This document shows, piece by piece, positions 6,532 to 14,843 of a stretch of DNA of 14,843 bases. Each line of letters starts with the position of its first letter. Within the stretch, counting starts at the first letter, position 1. The notes below the pieces were generated by a model that had not been told where the DNA came from, ran no database searches, and saw only the letters and a program-made list of their open reading frames with translations. This DNA is from Planctomycetia bacterium (GTDB taxonomy: Bacteria; Planctomycetota; Phycisphaerae; Phycisphaerales; SM1A02). The stretch is taken from assembly GCA_005799205.1 (NCBI GenBank), contig SYHM01000043.1, forward strand, positions 1 through 14,843, in the 5' to 3' direction. The position numbers and the translations under genes are program-made.

Positions 6532-7710
6532 TCAATCCAACAGCAGCGCGATCCACATCGTGAAGAACATCAAGTGGACCATTCCCTGCATCAGGTTCGC
6601 CCGCCCGAGCGAGAGATGAAGCATCGAAACGATGATCGTGCCTGCGAGAAGGGCGATCTGCGGCGGTTCGAGCCCAAGTTCGACAGGCAGTCCGATCAGC
6701 AGCGATACAAAAAGCACCGCAGGAATCGTCAGGCCGATCGTGCTCAGCGCGCTGCCGTGAAGCAGGTTGATTGTCCGCTGAAGGTTTGAACCCCACGCGG
6801 CGCGTGTTGCCGCGATTCCCTCGGGAAGCATGATGAGAAATGCCACCGCGACTCCCTCAAGCGCCGTTGGCAGGTAATGGCTCGTCAGAAACTCGACGAG
6901 CAACTCACCGAGCGACTCGGCGAGCAGCACCACTGCCACGAGTGGAACAATCAGCCTCGTCACCGCTCGCGCCATAAACCAGCGCGCCGATTGAGGCGCG
7001 GCAGCGGACTTCGACTGCGATGACTTCATGGATGGATGGTCATCACCCGAGCGATCAATAAAGAACTCTCGATGCGATGAGGATTGAAGCGCGAGAAACG
7101 CCAGATAGATTCCAAGGGACGCACAGGCGACGAAGAGTTCCATCTGCTCGGACATGTAACCACCCGGGCGCGAGACGGTAAGTCGCGGCATGACGAGCCC
7201 GATGAGCGACAGCGCGGCAATCATCGCGAGAAATGCCGATGCAGACCTTGAGTTGAAGGTCTGCTCGCGCCTGCGCAAACCTCCCATCACGAGGGCGAAT
7301 CCGATGAGGCCATTCAGGATCAGCATGATCACTGCAAACATCGTGTCACGCGCGACATGGTGGCCTGCATGGCCACCAACCATGATTCCGATGACGAGGG
7401 CAACTTCGATCGTCACGGCCGACAGCGTCAACACGAGAGTCCCATATGGTTCCTGCACGTGGTGCGCGATCACATCGGCCTGCGACGAGGCGCGGAAGGC
7501 GCATGCAAGAGTGACGCCAAGGATCGCTGGCAAGACATGCCACGAAACTCGTGCGACCTCGATAGGGCTCGTGGCGGTGCCCGTCGCCGCGTGAACGAGT
7601 CCAATCAACTCAGGACGCACCGTCACAATGATCGCGAATGCAAGTGCGCAGAGCGTGAAGATGTCGATTAGTGGAGCACGCCACCGAATCATGCGATTCG
7701 CCCGAGTCAT
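6532..7710 (-). CDS. chaA: Ca2+/H+ (Na+/H+) antiporter, ChaA-like, CaCA family
   Basis: The 392-residue inner-membrane protein has about 11 hydrophobic segments, close to the 366 residues of E. coli ChaA. The two inverted alpha-repeats of the cation/Ca2+ exchanger family are visible. The first has EPYGTLVLTLSAVTIEVAL with Glu102; the second has MLPEGIAATRAAWGSNLQR with Glu297, followed by INLLHGSALSTIGLTIPAV, which is typical of ChaA. These glutamates are the expected ion-binding residues. A polar cytoplasmic loop (about 211-245, rich in Ser/Lys/Asp) joins the halves. The protein should export Ca2+ or Na+ in exchange for protons. The frame is open to 8202, but that part is antisense to the thioredoxin-like gene, so I chose ATG 7710; ATG 7692 (MIRWRAPLIDIF) is an alternative. 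No Shine-Dalgarno sequence is visible. It is divergent from the thioredoxin-like gene. Confidence 0.9.
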   Translation of the reverse strand: MTRANRMIRWRAPLIDIFTLCALAFAIIVTVRPELIGLVHAATGTATSPIEVARVSWHVLPAILGVTLACAFRASSQADVIAHHVQEPYGTLVLTLSAVTIEVALVIGIMVGGHAGHHVARDTMFAVIMLILNGLIGFALVMGGLRRREQTFNSRSASAFLAMIAALSLIGLVMPRLTVSRPGGYMSEQMELFVACASLGIYLAFLALQSSSHREFFIDRSGDDHPSMKSSQSKSAAAPQSARWFMARAVTRLIVPLVAVVLLAESLGELLVEFLTSHYLPTALEGVAVAFLIMLPEGIAATRAAWGSNLQRTINLLHGSALSTIGLTIPAVLFVSLLIGLPVELGLEPPQIALLAGTIIVSMLHLSLGRANLMQGMVHLMFFTMWIALLLD

Positions 7711-7770
7711 GAGGATGACTCTATTCGATTCAAGAGAGCTCGATGGTGCTGGTGCGGTACCTTGGTTGGC
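7711..7770. promoter_or_regulatory. Divergent intergenic region between the antiporter and thioredoxin-like genes
   Basis: These 60 bp separate two divergent starts and must carry, or lie beside, both promoters. I see no confident promoter boxes and no Shine-Dalgarno sequence for either gene. The call rests on layout. Confidence 0.35.
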
Positions 7771-8943
7771 ATGCTGTTCGCACTTCTGACGACACTCGCT
7801 CTCTCGATCGCACAAGATGGCACGGGGGCGCGCGTTGCTCCGCCTGGGGGACCGGCTGACGAGCGCGAAACCAAGCGCAGCGCCGCTCGCCCCCCCCTGT
7901 CGTTTGATTCCCCCATGCCGATTCCCGATGTCGAACAGTGGATCAATGGCTCCGCGCCGAATTTTTCCGATCCGAACACACTCTTCGTGTTCGTGTTTTG
8001 GGCTTCGAACATTACCCCAGCGCGCGAGGCACTTCCCCGTCTTTCGCGACTGGCCGAGACCTATCGCGACAAGGGGGTGATCGTGGTCGCAATGACAAGC
8101 GAGCCCGCCGATGGAGTTCGCCCTCTGATCGAATCGCCTGCATACAAATCGGCCGTCACCATTCCCGTGGGGTGTGATCCAGATCGAAGCACATTCCAAC
8201 AATTCATGACTGCCTCGTGGCAGACATCACTTCCAACGGTCTTTGTCGCCAAGGGGGGGAAGGTTCTGTGGATCGGAACTCCGCGCGAGGTCGAACCAGT
8301 GGTGATCTCGGTGCTCAATGGATCGTGGACTCCAACGGGAAGGAAAGACTCGCATGATCGCGACGCGGCGACTACGAAGCGTGCGGGAGCGTTCGAGCAG
8401 CGCCTGAACACACTCCTTGATCGACGCGATTTCGATGGCATGCTCTTGATCCTTGATGAGATGGAGCGAGACAGCGATCCGACGCTCGCTCGAGAGGGGG
8501 CGCTCTTGCGCGTCGGAGTGCTGCAGCAAGCAGGAAAATCAGATGCGGCACTTCGCGCTTGCGATGAGCTCTTAGAGAAGTCGCAGGATTGGTTCGTCGC
8601 AGCCGAAGTCGCCAAGATGCTTGCATCTCCGCTTTTCTTGAAGCCAGACATTTCGCGAGCGACGCTCGCCGCGCTCAAGGCAATCGCACTATCTAAACAA
8701 AAGGAAGCGCTGGCGTATGTCGCCCTCTCGCATGTTCAGGCACGCGGTGGCCAAGGCGACCTCGCGATGCGATCGCTTGATCGTGCACTGGCGCTCGCGC
8801 TCCCTGATCAGCGCGAAGCGATCCAAGAAGAGATCGAATGGCTGAAGGACCAAACCGCAGCCGATCCCAACCTCGCGCCTGCAAGCACGCCTCAGCCGGG
8901 CACCCCACCAGTGCCTTCTGCGCAGCCAACAACGACGCCGTGA
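7771..8943 (+). CDS. Secreted thioredoxin-fold protein without CxxC, fused to TPR-like helices
   Basis: The 390-residue product starts at ATG 7771; a TTG three codons upstream is in frame but less likely. Residues 1-15 (MLFALLTTLALSIAQ) look like a short signal peptide, followed by a disordered Pro/Arg-rich stretch. Residues 65-180 have a TlpA/AhpC-like thioredoxin fold: strand LFVFVFWAS (71-79), helix ITPAREALPRLSRLAETY, strand GVIVVAMTSEP (102-112), the expected cis-proline in SLPTVFVA (Pro155) and GGKVLWIGTPREVE. The active-site WCxxC is replaced by W77-A-S-N-I-T, so it cannot do dithiol redox chemistry; Cys135 sits elsewhere. Residues about 200-350 form Ala/Leu-rich helical pairs like TPRs (LLRVGVLQQAGKSDAALRAC and MRSLDRALALALPDQREA). 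The tail is Pro/Thr-rich. A binding or scaffold role outside the cytoplasm is inferred. Its stop is one base from that of the convergent phosphorylase gene. Confidence 0.85.
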   Translation: MLFALLTTLALSIAQDGTGARVAPPGGPADERETKRSAARPPLSFDSPMPIPDVEQWINGSAPNFSDPNTLFVFVFWASNITPAREALPRLSRLAETYRDKGVIVVAMTSEPADGVRPLIESPAYKSAVTIPVGCDPDRSTFQQFMTASWQTSLPTVFVAKGGKVLWIGTPREVEPVVISVLNGSWTPTGRKDSHDRDAATTKRAGAFEQRLNTLLDRRDFDGMLLILDEMERDSDPTLAREGALLRVGVLQQAGKSDAALRACDELLEKSQDWFVAAEVAKMLASPLFLKPDISRATLAALKAIALSKQKEALAYVALSHVQARGGQGDLAMRSLDRALALALPDQREAIQEEIEWLKDQTAADPNLAPASTPQPGTPPVPSAQPTTTP

Positions 8944-8944
8944 T

Positions 8945-11074
8945 TCAACTGCCGCGGATCTGGAACGCCGGCATGTACGCCTTGCGCGTGTACTCCGCAA
9001 CCATTCGGTGCGAGTTGAAAACTGAAGGAATCGTCGCAGCACTATGCAGCGCACGCGCGATCCAACCGTGTGGGACTCCCTGCGCATCCTGCTGGTAGTA
9101 CTGCGGCACGATCGAATCTTCGAGCAGCGCGTAGAGGCTGCACGAGTCTGCACGATCTCGTGCGACGGGATCGTCGGACTCGGGAGCCGATGCGATGCTC
9201 CATCCGTTGATGCCATCCATTGCTTCGGGCCACCACCCATCAAGGATCGAGCAATTGAGGCCGCCGTGCAGCGGAGGCTTCATTCCGCTCGTGCCGCTCG
9301 CTTCGTAGGGGCGAATTGGAGTGTTCAGCCACAGATCGCAGCCGGAGGTCAACATCCTTCCGACGTGCATGTCGTACTCCTCGATGAACGCCACTCGACC
9401 AGCGAATCGCCGATCTCGGCTCATTTGAAAAATCTGCTGCGCGAATTGCTGCCCGCCTTCATCGCGAGGATGCGCCTTTCCGGCAAAGATCAATTGCACT
9501 GGACGATCGCTTCGCGCAAGCAGCGCGGCAAGACGATCGGCGTCGTGAAAGATCAGCGGTGCACGCTTGTACGTCGCAAACCGCCGAGCGAATCCAATCG
9601 TGAGCACATCATCGCGAAGCAGTGAGTAGGTCGCTGCAACCGCCGATTGCCCTTCACCTCGGCGCTTGGCCTGCATCGCGAGGCGATCACGGACGAAGTG
9701 CACGAGCCGACTTCGAAGCCGCGCGCGCAGTTGCCAGAACTCGGTTGGGTTACATGATTCAGCGTGGCGCCACCCCGTGCCTTTGGGAGCTTGCTTCGAG
9801 AGACGAAGTCCGCACGCGCCACGCCAAAATCTCTCGGCGTCAGGGTCAATCCACGTCTTGATATGCACTCCATTGGTGATTGAGCCAATTGGCACCTTGT
9901 TCGCCGCGACGCCGTAGAACTGCTTCCACATTTCACGGCTTACCTCACCGTGCAGTTTCGACACTCCATTGACTCGCTGTGCGAGGCGAAGCGCGAGCAC
10001 CGTCATGCAGAATGATTCGGTTGAATCACCAGGCTTGATTCGACCGAGGTCTGCGAACTCGACGCTCGACAGTCCTGCGCGCTGCGCAAGTGGAGCGAGT
10101 TCTTCAGCGATGAGCGCCTGGTCGTACCTGTCATGACCCGCTGGAACGGGCGTGTGCGTGGTGAAGACGGTCGCGCGGCGCGCTGCATCGATCGCCTCTT
10201 GCATCGGACGTCCTACGGCGTGCAGCTCGAGTGCGCGCTGAAGTGCAGCGAACGCGGCGTGGCCCTCGTTGAGATGCAACACCGTGACTTTCTCTCCGAG
10301 CGCCTTCAGCGCCAACATGCCACCGACCCCCAAGAGAATCTGCTGGCGAAGGCGCAGGTGCGGCTCACCCTTGTAAAGACCTTCGGTGAGTTTGCGATCC
10401 TCTGGAGCATTGGCTTTGAGGTCGGTGTCCAGCAGATAAAGCGGAACGCGTCCAACCCACAGACGCATCACGCGAGCTGTGACGATTCGCTGGCCGATCG
10501 GACAGCCGATCGTGACGCGCGTGTCTTCGATCCCCCACCTCGCAAAGTCATAGTCGGGGTAGAGCACGACCGTTGACCCATCGCGAGCGAGTTGCTGGAT
10601 GTAGTAGCCATGGCGGTATGCCAGCCCTACGGCGACGAGGGGGATGCCCAGATCGGAGGCGCTCTTGAGGTGATCGCCTGCGAGAATGCCAAGCCCTCCC
10701 GCGTACTGCTGGATCGACTCGTGCAACCCATACTCACTGCAGAAGTAGCCAATCCGAAGTCCGCGCATCGTGGCCAAGGCCCCGCGCTGAAACCACGCGC
10801 GCTCGCCGAGATACGCCGCGCGCGCGGCGAGTCCGTCATAGACCCGTTTCACGAAGATTGGATCGCACGCGAGCGCTGCAATGCGGGCTGGCGATGTGCG
10901 CTCGAGCGTCCCAAGCGGCGAGTGGTTTGTCGCTCGCCACTCGTTCGGCTCGAGCGTTTGAAAGACCGACCATCCTTCCTCATTCCATGACCACCAGAGG
11001 TTTGACGCCAAGTCGCGCAGGTGGCTGATGAGCTCATCAACCCCAATCGATTGGATGCGTTGGGCGCGTGGCAT
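8945..11074 (-). CDS. glgP: Alpha-glucan phosphorylase (GT35, DUF3417-containing type)
   Basis: The 709-residue enzyme uses phosphate to release alpha-D-glucose-1-phosphate from the non-reducing ends of glycogen or maltodextrin, with pyridoxal phosphate as cofactor. It belongs to the shorter alpha-glucan phosphorylase type (TIGR02094-like), not the animal/E. coli GlgP type of over 800 residues. The N-terminus has the DUF3417 signature LRDLASNLWWSWNEEGWSVF (about 19-38). Family motifs follow: YFCSEYGLHES (110-120), GGLGILAGDHLKSASDLG (126-143), HLNEGHAAF, FTTHTPVPAGHD and ITNGVH. The PLP region EASGTSGMKPPLHGG contains the expected Schiff-base Lys599. It is cytoplasmic, with no signal peptide. 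ATG 11074 lies 30 bp after the malQ stop on the same strand, so it is the last gene of the glucan operon. Its own stop is followed almost at once by the convergent gene. Confidence 0.95.
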   Translation of the reverse strand: MPRAQRIQSIGVDELISHLRDLASNLWWSWNEEGWSVFQTLEPNEWRATNHSPLGTLERTSPARIAALACDPIFVKRVYDGLAARAAYLGERAWFQRGALATMRGLRIGYFCSEYGLHESIQQYAGGLGILAGDHLKSASDLGIPLVAVGLAYRHGYYIQQLARDGSTVVLYPDYDFARWGIEDTRVTIGCPIGQRIVTARVMRLWVGRVPLYLLDTDLKANAPEDRKLTEGLYKGEPHLRLRQQILLGVGGMLALKALGEKVTVLHLNEGHAAFAALQRALELHAVGRPMQEAIDAARRATVFTTHTPVPAGHDRYDQALIAEELAPLAQRAGLSSVEFADLGRIKPGDSTESFCMTVLALRLAQRVNGVSKLHGEVSREMWKQFYGVAANKVPIGSITNGVHIKTWIDPDAERFWRGACGLRLSKQAPKGTGWRHAESCNPTEFWQLRARLRSRLVHFVRDRLAMQAKRRGEGQSAVAATYSLLRDDVLTIGFARRFATYKRAPLIFHDADRLAALLARSDRPVQLIFAGKAHPRDEGGQQFAQQIFQMSRDRRFAGRVAFIEEYDMHVGRMLTSGCDLWLNTPIRPYEASGTSGMKPPLHGGLNCSILDGWWPEAMDGINGWSIASAPESDDPVARDRADSCSLYALLEDSIVPQYYQQDAQGVPHGWIARALHSAATIPSVFNSHRMVAEYTRKAYMPAFQIRGS

Positions 11075-11104
11075 GAGCCACGCATTTCTACCAAATCGAT
11101 GGGG

Positions 11105-12568
11105 TCAGCGCGAAGGAATGCGCCCAGTGATCAGTGCCAGAGCGCGAAGTTTCTGGGCACATTTCGATCCCTGTGCCTGCCAATTGCTCGCGAGCCGCCA
11201 ACGCCATTGACCGCGCGGATTCCCAGGCCGGTTCATGCGAGCCTCTCGACCCAATCCCAGGACATCCTGCATAGGAATGATCGCAAGTTGCGCCGGAGAG
11301 CCATACGCCATGCGTGCGATCGCTTCGTGAGGCGATCGCATGGCGTCCCCACCACAGTAGGACCGAAATCGCTGGCGCGATGAGGCCCCGAGCGCTTTGC
11401 ACCATCCACGAGTCGTGTCATTGTCGTGAGTTGCTGGGTAGACCACGCTCTGCACTTCGTGTCGGTGAGGCAACTCGCCAGAATCATCGCAGCCGAACGC
11501 GTGTTGCAACACTTTCATTCCTGGAAGGTTGAAGGTCGTGCGAAGGCGGACGACCTCAGGGGTTACAGCACCGAGATCCTCGGCGATCAAAGCGAGCGGT
11601 CCGATCGAGCGCGTCGTCGCAGCGAGCACCTCAGATCCTGGCTGTCGTACCCATGTTCCAGTTCGTGCGGTGCGCGCCCCCGCTGGGATCTCGTACGCGT
11701 GGTGAAATCCAACGAAGTGATCAATACGGACTGCGTCAAATCGTCGAAGCGTCGCAGCAATGCGCTCTGTCCACCAGCGAAACCCATCGGCACGGTGCGC
11801 GCGCCAGCGATAGTGCGGGTGCCCCCACAATTGCCCATCGCGTGAGAAACAATCCGGCGGAACTCCCGTCAGCACCTCAGGGTTTCCCGTGCGACTCAGT
11901 CGAAAGAGTTCGGGATGCTCTGCGACATCAGCGCTCTCGAGGGTCACGAACAGCGGAAGATCTCCGAGTAGCTGGACCCCGTGACGAGAAGCCACATGAC
12001 GCAAGCGGCGCCACTGTTTATCAAACATGAACTGAAGAAATGCGTGGTACCCGAGCGAGTCTTTGTGAAATGCGCGCCATCCGGCGAGCCAGAATCGCTC
12101 GCGCACTTCGAACGCTGCGTACGAAGCGCTCTCGAATCCGCGGCTCGCCCGAAATGACTCGAAGGCGCGAAGGAACGCCGGTTCTTTGCAACGACGCGCC
12201 GCCTCGAAGTCTGCCCGTGATCGCGTGCTGGCGCGGCGAACGGTTGTGCTCGTGTACCGCCGAGCTGCTTCCGCAGACTCTCGCACATCACGCGCAGCAA
12301 GCAGACCATCATCTCGTAACCCCTCAAGCGCGATGAAGAGCGGCTCACCCGCGAAACTCGACGTGCTTGCATAGGGAGAATTCCCTGGACCAAGTGGGCC
12401 GACCGGCAGCATTTGCCACCACGAGAGCCCCGCGCTCGAGCACCACTCAACAAACTCCACTGCACCATCTCCCATGTCACCGACAGCGCACGGACCAGTC
12501 AGGCTCGAGAGGTGACAGAGCACCCCAGCGGCACGACGAGACATCACTGGATTGCTGCCCCCGTTCAT
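11105..12568 (-). CDS. malQ: 4-alpha-glucanotransferase (amylomaltase, GH77)
   Basis: The 487-residue enzyme transfers maltodextrin segments between chains (disproportionation), making short maltooligosaccharides usable by the phosphorylase. The length fits single-domain bacterial amylomaltases of about 500 residues. The N-terminus is typical: RRAAGVLCHLSSLTGPCAVGD, then WWQMLPVGPLGPGNSPYASTS (50-70). Catalytic residues are readable: nucleophile Asp283 in FDAVRIDHFVGF, acid/base Glu330 in LIAEDLG, and stabiliser Asp382 in THDNDTTRGW. GVPPDCFSRDGQLWGHPHY (236-253) is the family acceptor-binding loop. ATG 12568 overlaps the stop of the GH13 gene as ATGA, implying translational coupling. MSRRAAG, eight codons further in, is an alternative start. 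There is no signal peptide, so it is cytoplasmic. The C-terminus (LRALALITGRIPSR) is ordinary. Confidence 0.95.
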   Translation of the reverse strand: MNGGSNPVMSRRAAGVLCHLSSLTGPCAVGDMGDGAVEFVEWCSSAGLSWWQMLPVGPLGPGNSPYASTSSFAGEPLFIALEGLRDDGLLAARDVRESAEAARRYTSTTVRRASTRSRADFEAARRCKEPAFLRAFESFRASRGFESASYAAFEVRERFWLAGWRAFHKDSLGYHAFLQFMFDKQWRRLRHVASRHGVQLLGDLPLFVTLESADVAEHPELFRLSRTGNPEVLTGVPPDCFSRDGQLWGHPHYRWRAHRADGFRWWTERIAATLRRFDAVRIDHFVGFHHAYEIPAGARTARTGTWVRQPGSEVLAATTRSIGPLALIAEDLGAVTPEVVRLRTTFNLPGMKVLQHAFGCDDSGELPHRHEVQSVVYPATHDNDTTRGWCKALGASSRQRFRSYCGGDAMRSPHEAIARMAYGSPAQLAIIPMQDVLGLGREARMNRPGNPRGQWRWRLASNWQAQGSKCAQKLRALALITGRIPSR

Positions 12569-14843
12569 TCGTCGAGCACCCAGACGCGACCACTGAGCGC
12601 TGGGACTGAAATGCGCGGGAAGGCGTCATCGGCGACTGCTGCGCCTTCGCCACCAAAGACGGTGCGCCAGCGTCCAGCGCGAGATCCAACGGCTGACTTT
12701 GAGAGATCGATGTTTGCTTCGCGCTCGGAAGCATTGAGCGCAACCACGATCTGCTCACCCCCGCCAGAACGTTCAAAGACCCAGACATCTTGCGCATCGT
12801 CGCAATGCAGTGTCTCAAACGCCCCCTCACGAAGTGCTGGGTGCGCGTTCCGCAGCGCGATCACTCGCTTGTACCAAGCATGGTGCGAGTCATCGACTGT
12901 GTTCTCGAGTGGATGCTCGTATGGCTCAAGGTCCTTCCAGAGCATCGGCTTTCGATTGGTCGGATCGTCCGCCCCCCACATTCCCACTTCGTCACCGTAA
13001 TACACCATCGGAGCGCCCACATACACCATCTGTGCCAACGCGACGAGGCGCGCGCGCTGGTACTCGGCTGCTGAGGGCTTCCCGCCCTGATACGAACTGT
13101 TCTCTTGTTCACGATTTCCCTTGTCATATTCCCAGTCAGGGTGCCGCATCTTCGACACAAGTCGATCTGTGTCGTGGCTGTCGACGAGGTTCTGTAGCAC
13201 ATAGGTCGCTTGCGCGGGGTAGGCGTGTCGCAACTCGGCGAGTCGGCGATCCATTTCGCTTGGGGTGATTTTGTGCTGCTTGTCACGAACCCAATGAAGC
13301 ATCGTTTCGGCAAACGGGTAGTTCATGACGGCATCGAACGAACGACCGTCGAGCCATGCATCGGCACGCTTCCAGATTTCGCCAACGATGTATGCGTCGG
13401 GATTGATCGACTTCACAAGCGCTCGCCACTCGTACCAAAACGGCATGGCGATCTCGTTGGGAACATCAAGGCGCCATCCATCAATGCCATCGGATGGATC
13501 GCCGTCACCGTTGGGATCCATCCATCGGCGGGTGATGTTGAAGATATGTTGTTTCACTTCGTCACAATGAAACCCATGGTCGTTCTTGCGAAACACTGGA
13601 AGCTCAGCGAATCCAGCCCATCCGTCGTACTCGAACGGGTCCCACGACCGCACGCTGAACCAATCACGAAAGACGCTTGACTGACCGCGCGACCTCAGGT
13701 CACGGAATGCGGGATGCCCCGTGCCGACATGGTTGAACACGCCATCGAGAATCACGCGGATTCCCTGCCCTTTCGCCTCTCGAATCACCTCAAGAAAGAG
13801 ACGGTCTGTTGGAGTCCATGTCCACGTTGCTGGGTCACGAACATCCTCGACCGCCTCGGCCTGTGCGTAGTCACCGCGCGTTCCAAAGCACTCATCCACA
13901 TGAATGAAGCTCGTCGCGTTGTACTTGTGGTGTGTCGTCGCTTGAAAGATTGGATTCAGGTAGATCGCATTGATGCCGAGGTCCTTCAGGTAGGCAAGGC
14001 GCTCCTTCAATCCCGCGAGATCGCCGCCGTAGTGGCGCGAAAAGACATACCAGTTGAAGAAACTCTGCCCGCTTTCGAGTTCCCATGCGCTTGGGGTGTA
14101 CCACTCGCTCGTCCACGGACGGCAGGGTTGTGGATTGTTCGAAGGGTCACCATCGCGAAAACGCTCGAGCATGACCTGATACCAAATCGCGTTCTTGGGC
14201 CACGCTGGAGTCGTAAAGAGTGCGTCGGAAGGGTTCTCGAGGGAGTAAATGCGCGCGTCGCTCAATCGTGTGGTTCCATCGCGAAAGAGAAAGGTATAGG
14301 CAACGGCGGTTGTTGGCGCAGGCACCGCGAGTTCCCACCACGAGAACAACTCGTCGCTCCCAGAGTCGCGCATCGCAACGCGTGCCCGGCCGCGCGCTGC
14401 AAACTCGACCGATTCAAGATCTCCTCGCAGGGTCCGCACGCGCACGAGCAATCGTCCGTCTGGCAATTTCTGAAGGCACGCCGCCTTCGACGGATCGTGC
14501 AGCACTCCCCCACCTTCGATTCGTCCATCTCCAACTCGAACCCGAATGCCGTCGAGGTTCGCGTCTGCTCCAAGCCGAAGCACGCTGTTGCTACCACCGT
14601 TGCCATCATCGACACGGCGTTGATTGCGCGGATCGTCTTTCCACACCGCACCGTCAAGAACGAACTTGTAAAGCCGTTCTCCAGCGGCAAGTTGCATCGA
14701 TGCGCGCCACACTCCATCATCACCGCGGCTCATCGGGGTCGCGCTCGTGCTCCAACCATTGAAATCACCGGCCAGGTTGACCCTTGTCACTGCGGACGCT
14801 GGCTGATACGAGAACAGGCAGTCGAACGCGCCCGAAGGAAGAG
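12565..14843 (-). CDS. GH13 alpha-amylase-family glycosidase (neopullulanase/cyclomaltodextrinase-like), start beyond the right edge
   Basis: At least 758 residues are visible. A GTG at 14790 could be mistaken for the start, but 17 more in-frame codons to the edge read FDCLFSYQPASAVTRVNLAG, good beta-sandwich sequence leading into the domain, so the true N-terminus is outside. Numbering from that GTG: residues 1-75 are a CBM48/AMPK-type glycogen-binding module (NLAGDFNGWS, YKFVLDGAVWKDDP). Residues 105-185 form a second beta domain like the CBM34-type N-domain of neopullulanases. Residues 197-600 are the GH13 barrel, with DGVFNHV (349-355), GWRLDVPNE (nucleophile Asp442), IVGEIW (acid/base Glu471) and VDSHDTDR (Asp540). 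A C-terminal beta domain follows (about 650-741). It hydrolyses alpha-1,4, and possibly alpha-1,6, bonds in maltodextrin, cyclodextrin, pullulan or glycogen; the exact specificity is not readable. Location is unknown because the start is missing. Its stop overlaps malQ as ATGA. Confidence 0.92.
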   Translation of the reverse strand, partial: LPSGAFDCLFSYQPASAVTRVNLAGDFNGWSTSATPMSRGDDGVWRASMQLAAGERLYKFVLDGAVWKDDPRNQRRVDDGNGGSNSVLRLGADANLDGIRVRVGDGRIEGGGVLHDPSKAACLQKLPDGRLLVRVRTLRGDLESVEFAARGRARVAMRDSGSDELFSWWELAVPAPTTAVAYTFLFRDGTTRLSDARIYSLENPSDALFTTPAWPKNAIWYQVMLERFRDGDPSNNPQPCRPWTSEWYTPSAWELESGQSFFNWYVFSRHYGGDLAGLKERLAYLKDLGINAIYLNPIFQATTHHKYNATSFIHVDECFGTRGDYAQAEAVEDVRDPATWTWTPTDRLFLEVIREAKGQGIRVILDGVFNHVGTGHPAFRDLRSRGQSSVFRDWFSVRSWDPFEYDGWAGFAELPVFRKNDHGFHCDEVKQHIFNITRRWMDPNGDGDPSDGIDGWRLDVPNEIAMPFWYEWRALVKSINPDAYIVGEIWKRADAWLDGRSFDAVMNYPFAETMLHWVRDKQHKITPSEMDRRLAELRHAYPAQATYVLQNLVDSHDTDRLVSKMRHPDWEYDKGNREQENSSYQGGKPSAAEYQRARLVALAQMVYVGAPMVYYGDEVGMWGADDPTNRKPMLWKDLEPYEHPLENTVDDSHHAWYKRVIALRNAHPALREGAFETLHCDDAQDVWVFERSGGGEQIVVALNASEREANIDLSKSAVGSRAGRWRTVFGGEGAAVADDAFPRISVPALSGRVWVLDE

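Noticed and set aside
7711..8202. 164-residue N-terminal extension of the ChaA-like frame
   Set aside because: It overlaps the thioredoxin-like gene antisense, has no antiporter similarity, and ChaA proteins start near the first membrane helix.

Overview
The window is about 14.8 kb of moderately GC-rich bacterial chromosome. It holds ten protein genes, two of them cut by the window edges, and one tRNA gene, tightly packed on both strands. Several protein types suggest a planctomycete-like bacterium, possibly Phycisphaerae: a large exported DUF4139-type protein with a Gly-rich linker, a thioredoxin-fold protein without its cysteines fused to helical repeats, and an MFS carrier of a divergent type. 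This placement is inferred from recalled family flavour; no marker gene is present. I see no transposase, integrase, CRISPR array, phage gene or rRNA.

Left part (1-2740). Three minus-strand genes lie in series: a sulfotransferase-like protein of the capsular-polysaccharide (NKWYS) type, an MFS transporter and a TPR protein that runs off the left edge. The first two most likely overlap by four bases (GTGA), which suggests a co-translated unit. A 79-bp divergent region separates them from the next gene.

Middle part (2741-8943). A secreted 721-residue DUF4139-type protein is followed by a minus-strand tRNA-Arg(UCU). A nested inverted repeat comes next, then a small unrecognised protein with a GYF-like N-terminus and a putative lipoprotein, both on the plus strand. 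A ChaA-type Ca2+/H+ antiporter (minus) and a secreted thioredoxin-like/TPR protein (plus) are divergently transcribed from a 60-bp gap.

Right part (8945-14843). Three minus-strand genes form an alpha-glucan (glycogen/maltodextrin) breakdown operon: a GH13 amylase-type glycosidase whose start lies beyond the right edge, 4-alpha-glucanotransferase (MalQ) and alpha-glucan phosphorylase (GlgP). The first two overlap by ATGA and the third follows after 30 bp. The likely flow is that the GH13 enzyme cuts or debranches glucan, MalQ re-lengthens short maltodextrins, and GlgP releases glucose-1-phosphate.

No clearly novel multi-gene system is visible. The most unusual items are the cysteine-less thioredoxin-like protein, the NKWYS-MFS-TPR gene set, the nested hairpin before the GYF-like gene, and the unrecognised small protein and lipoprotein.
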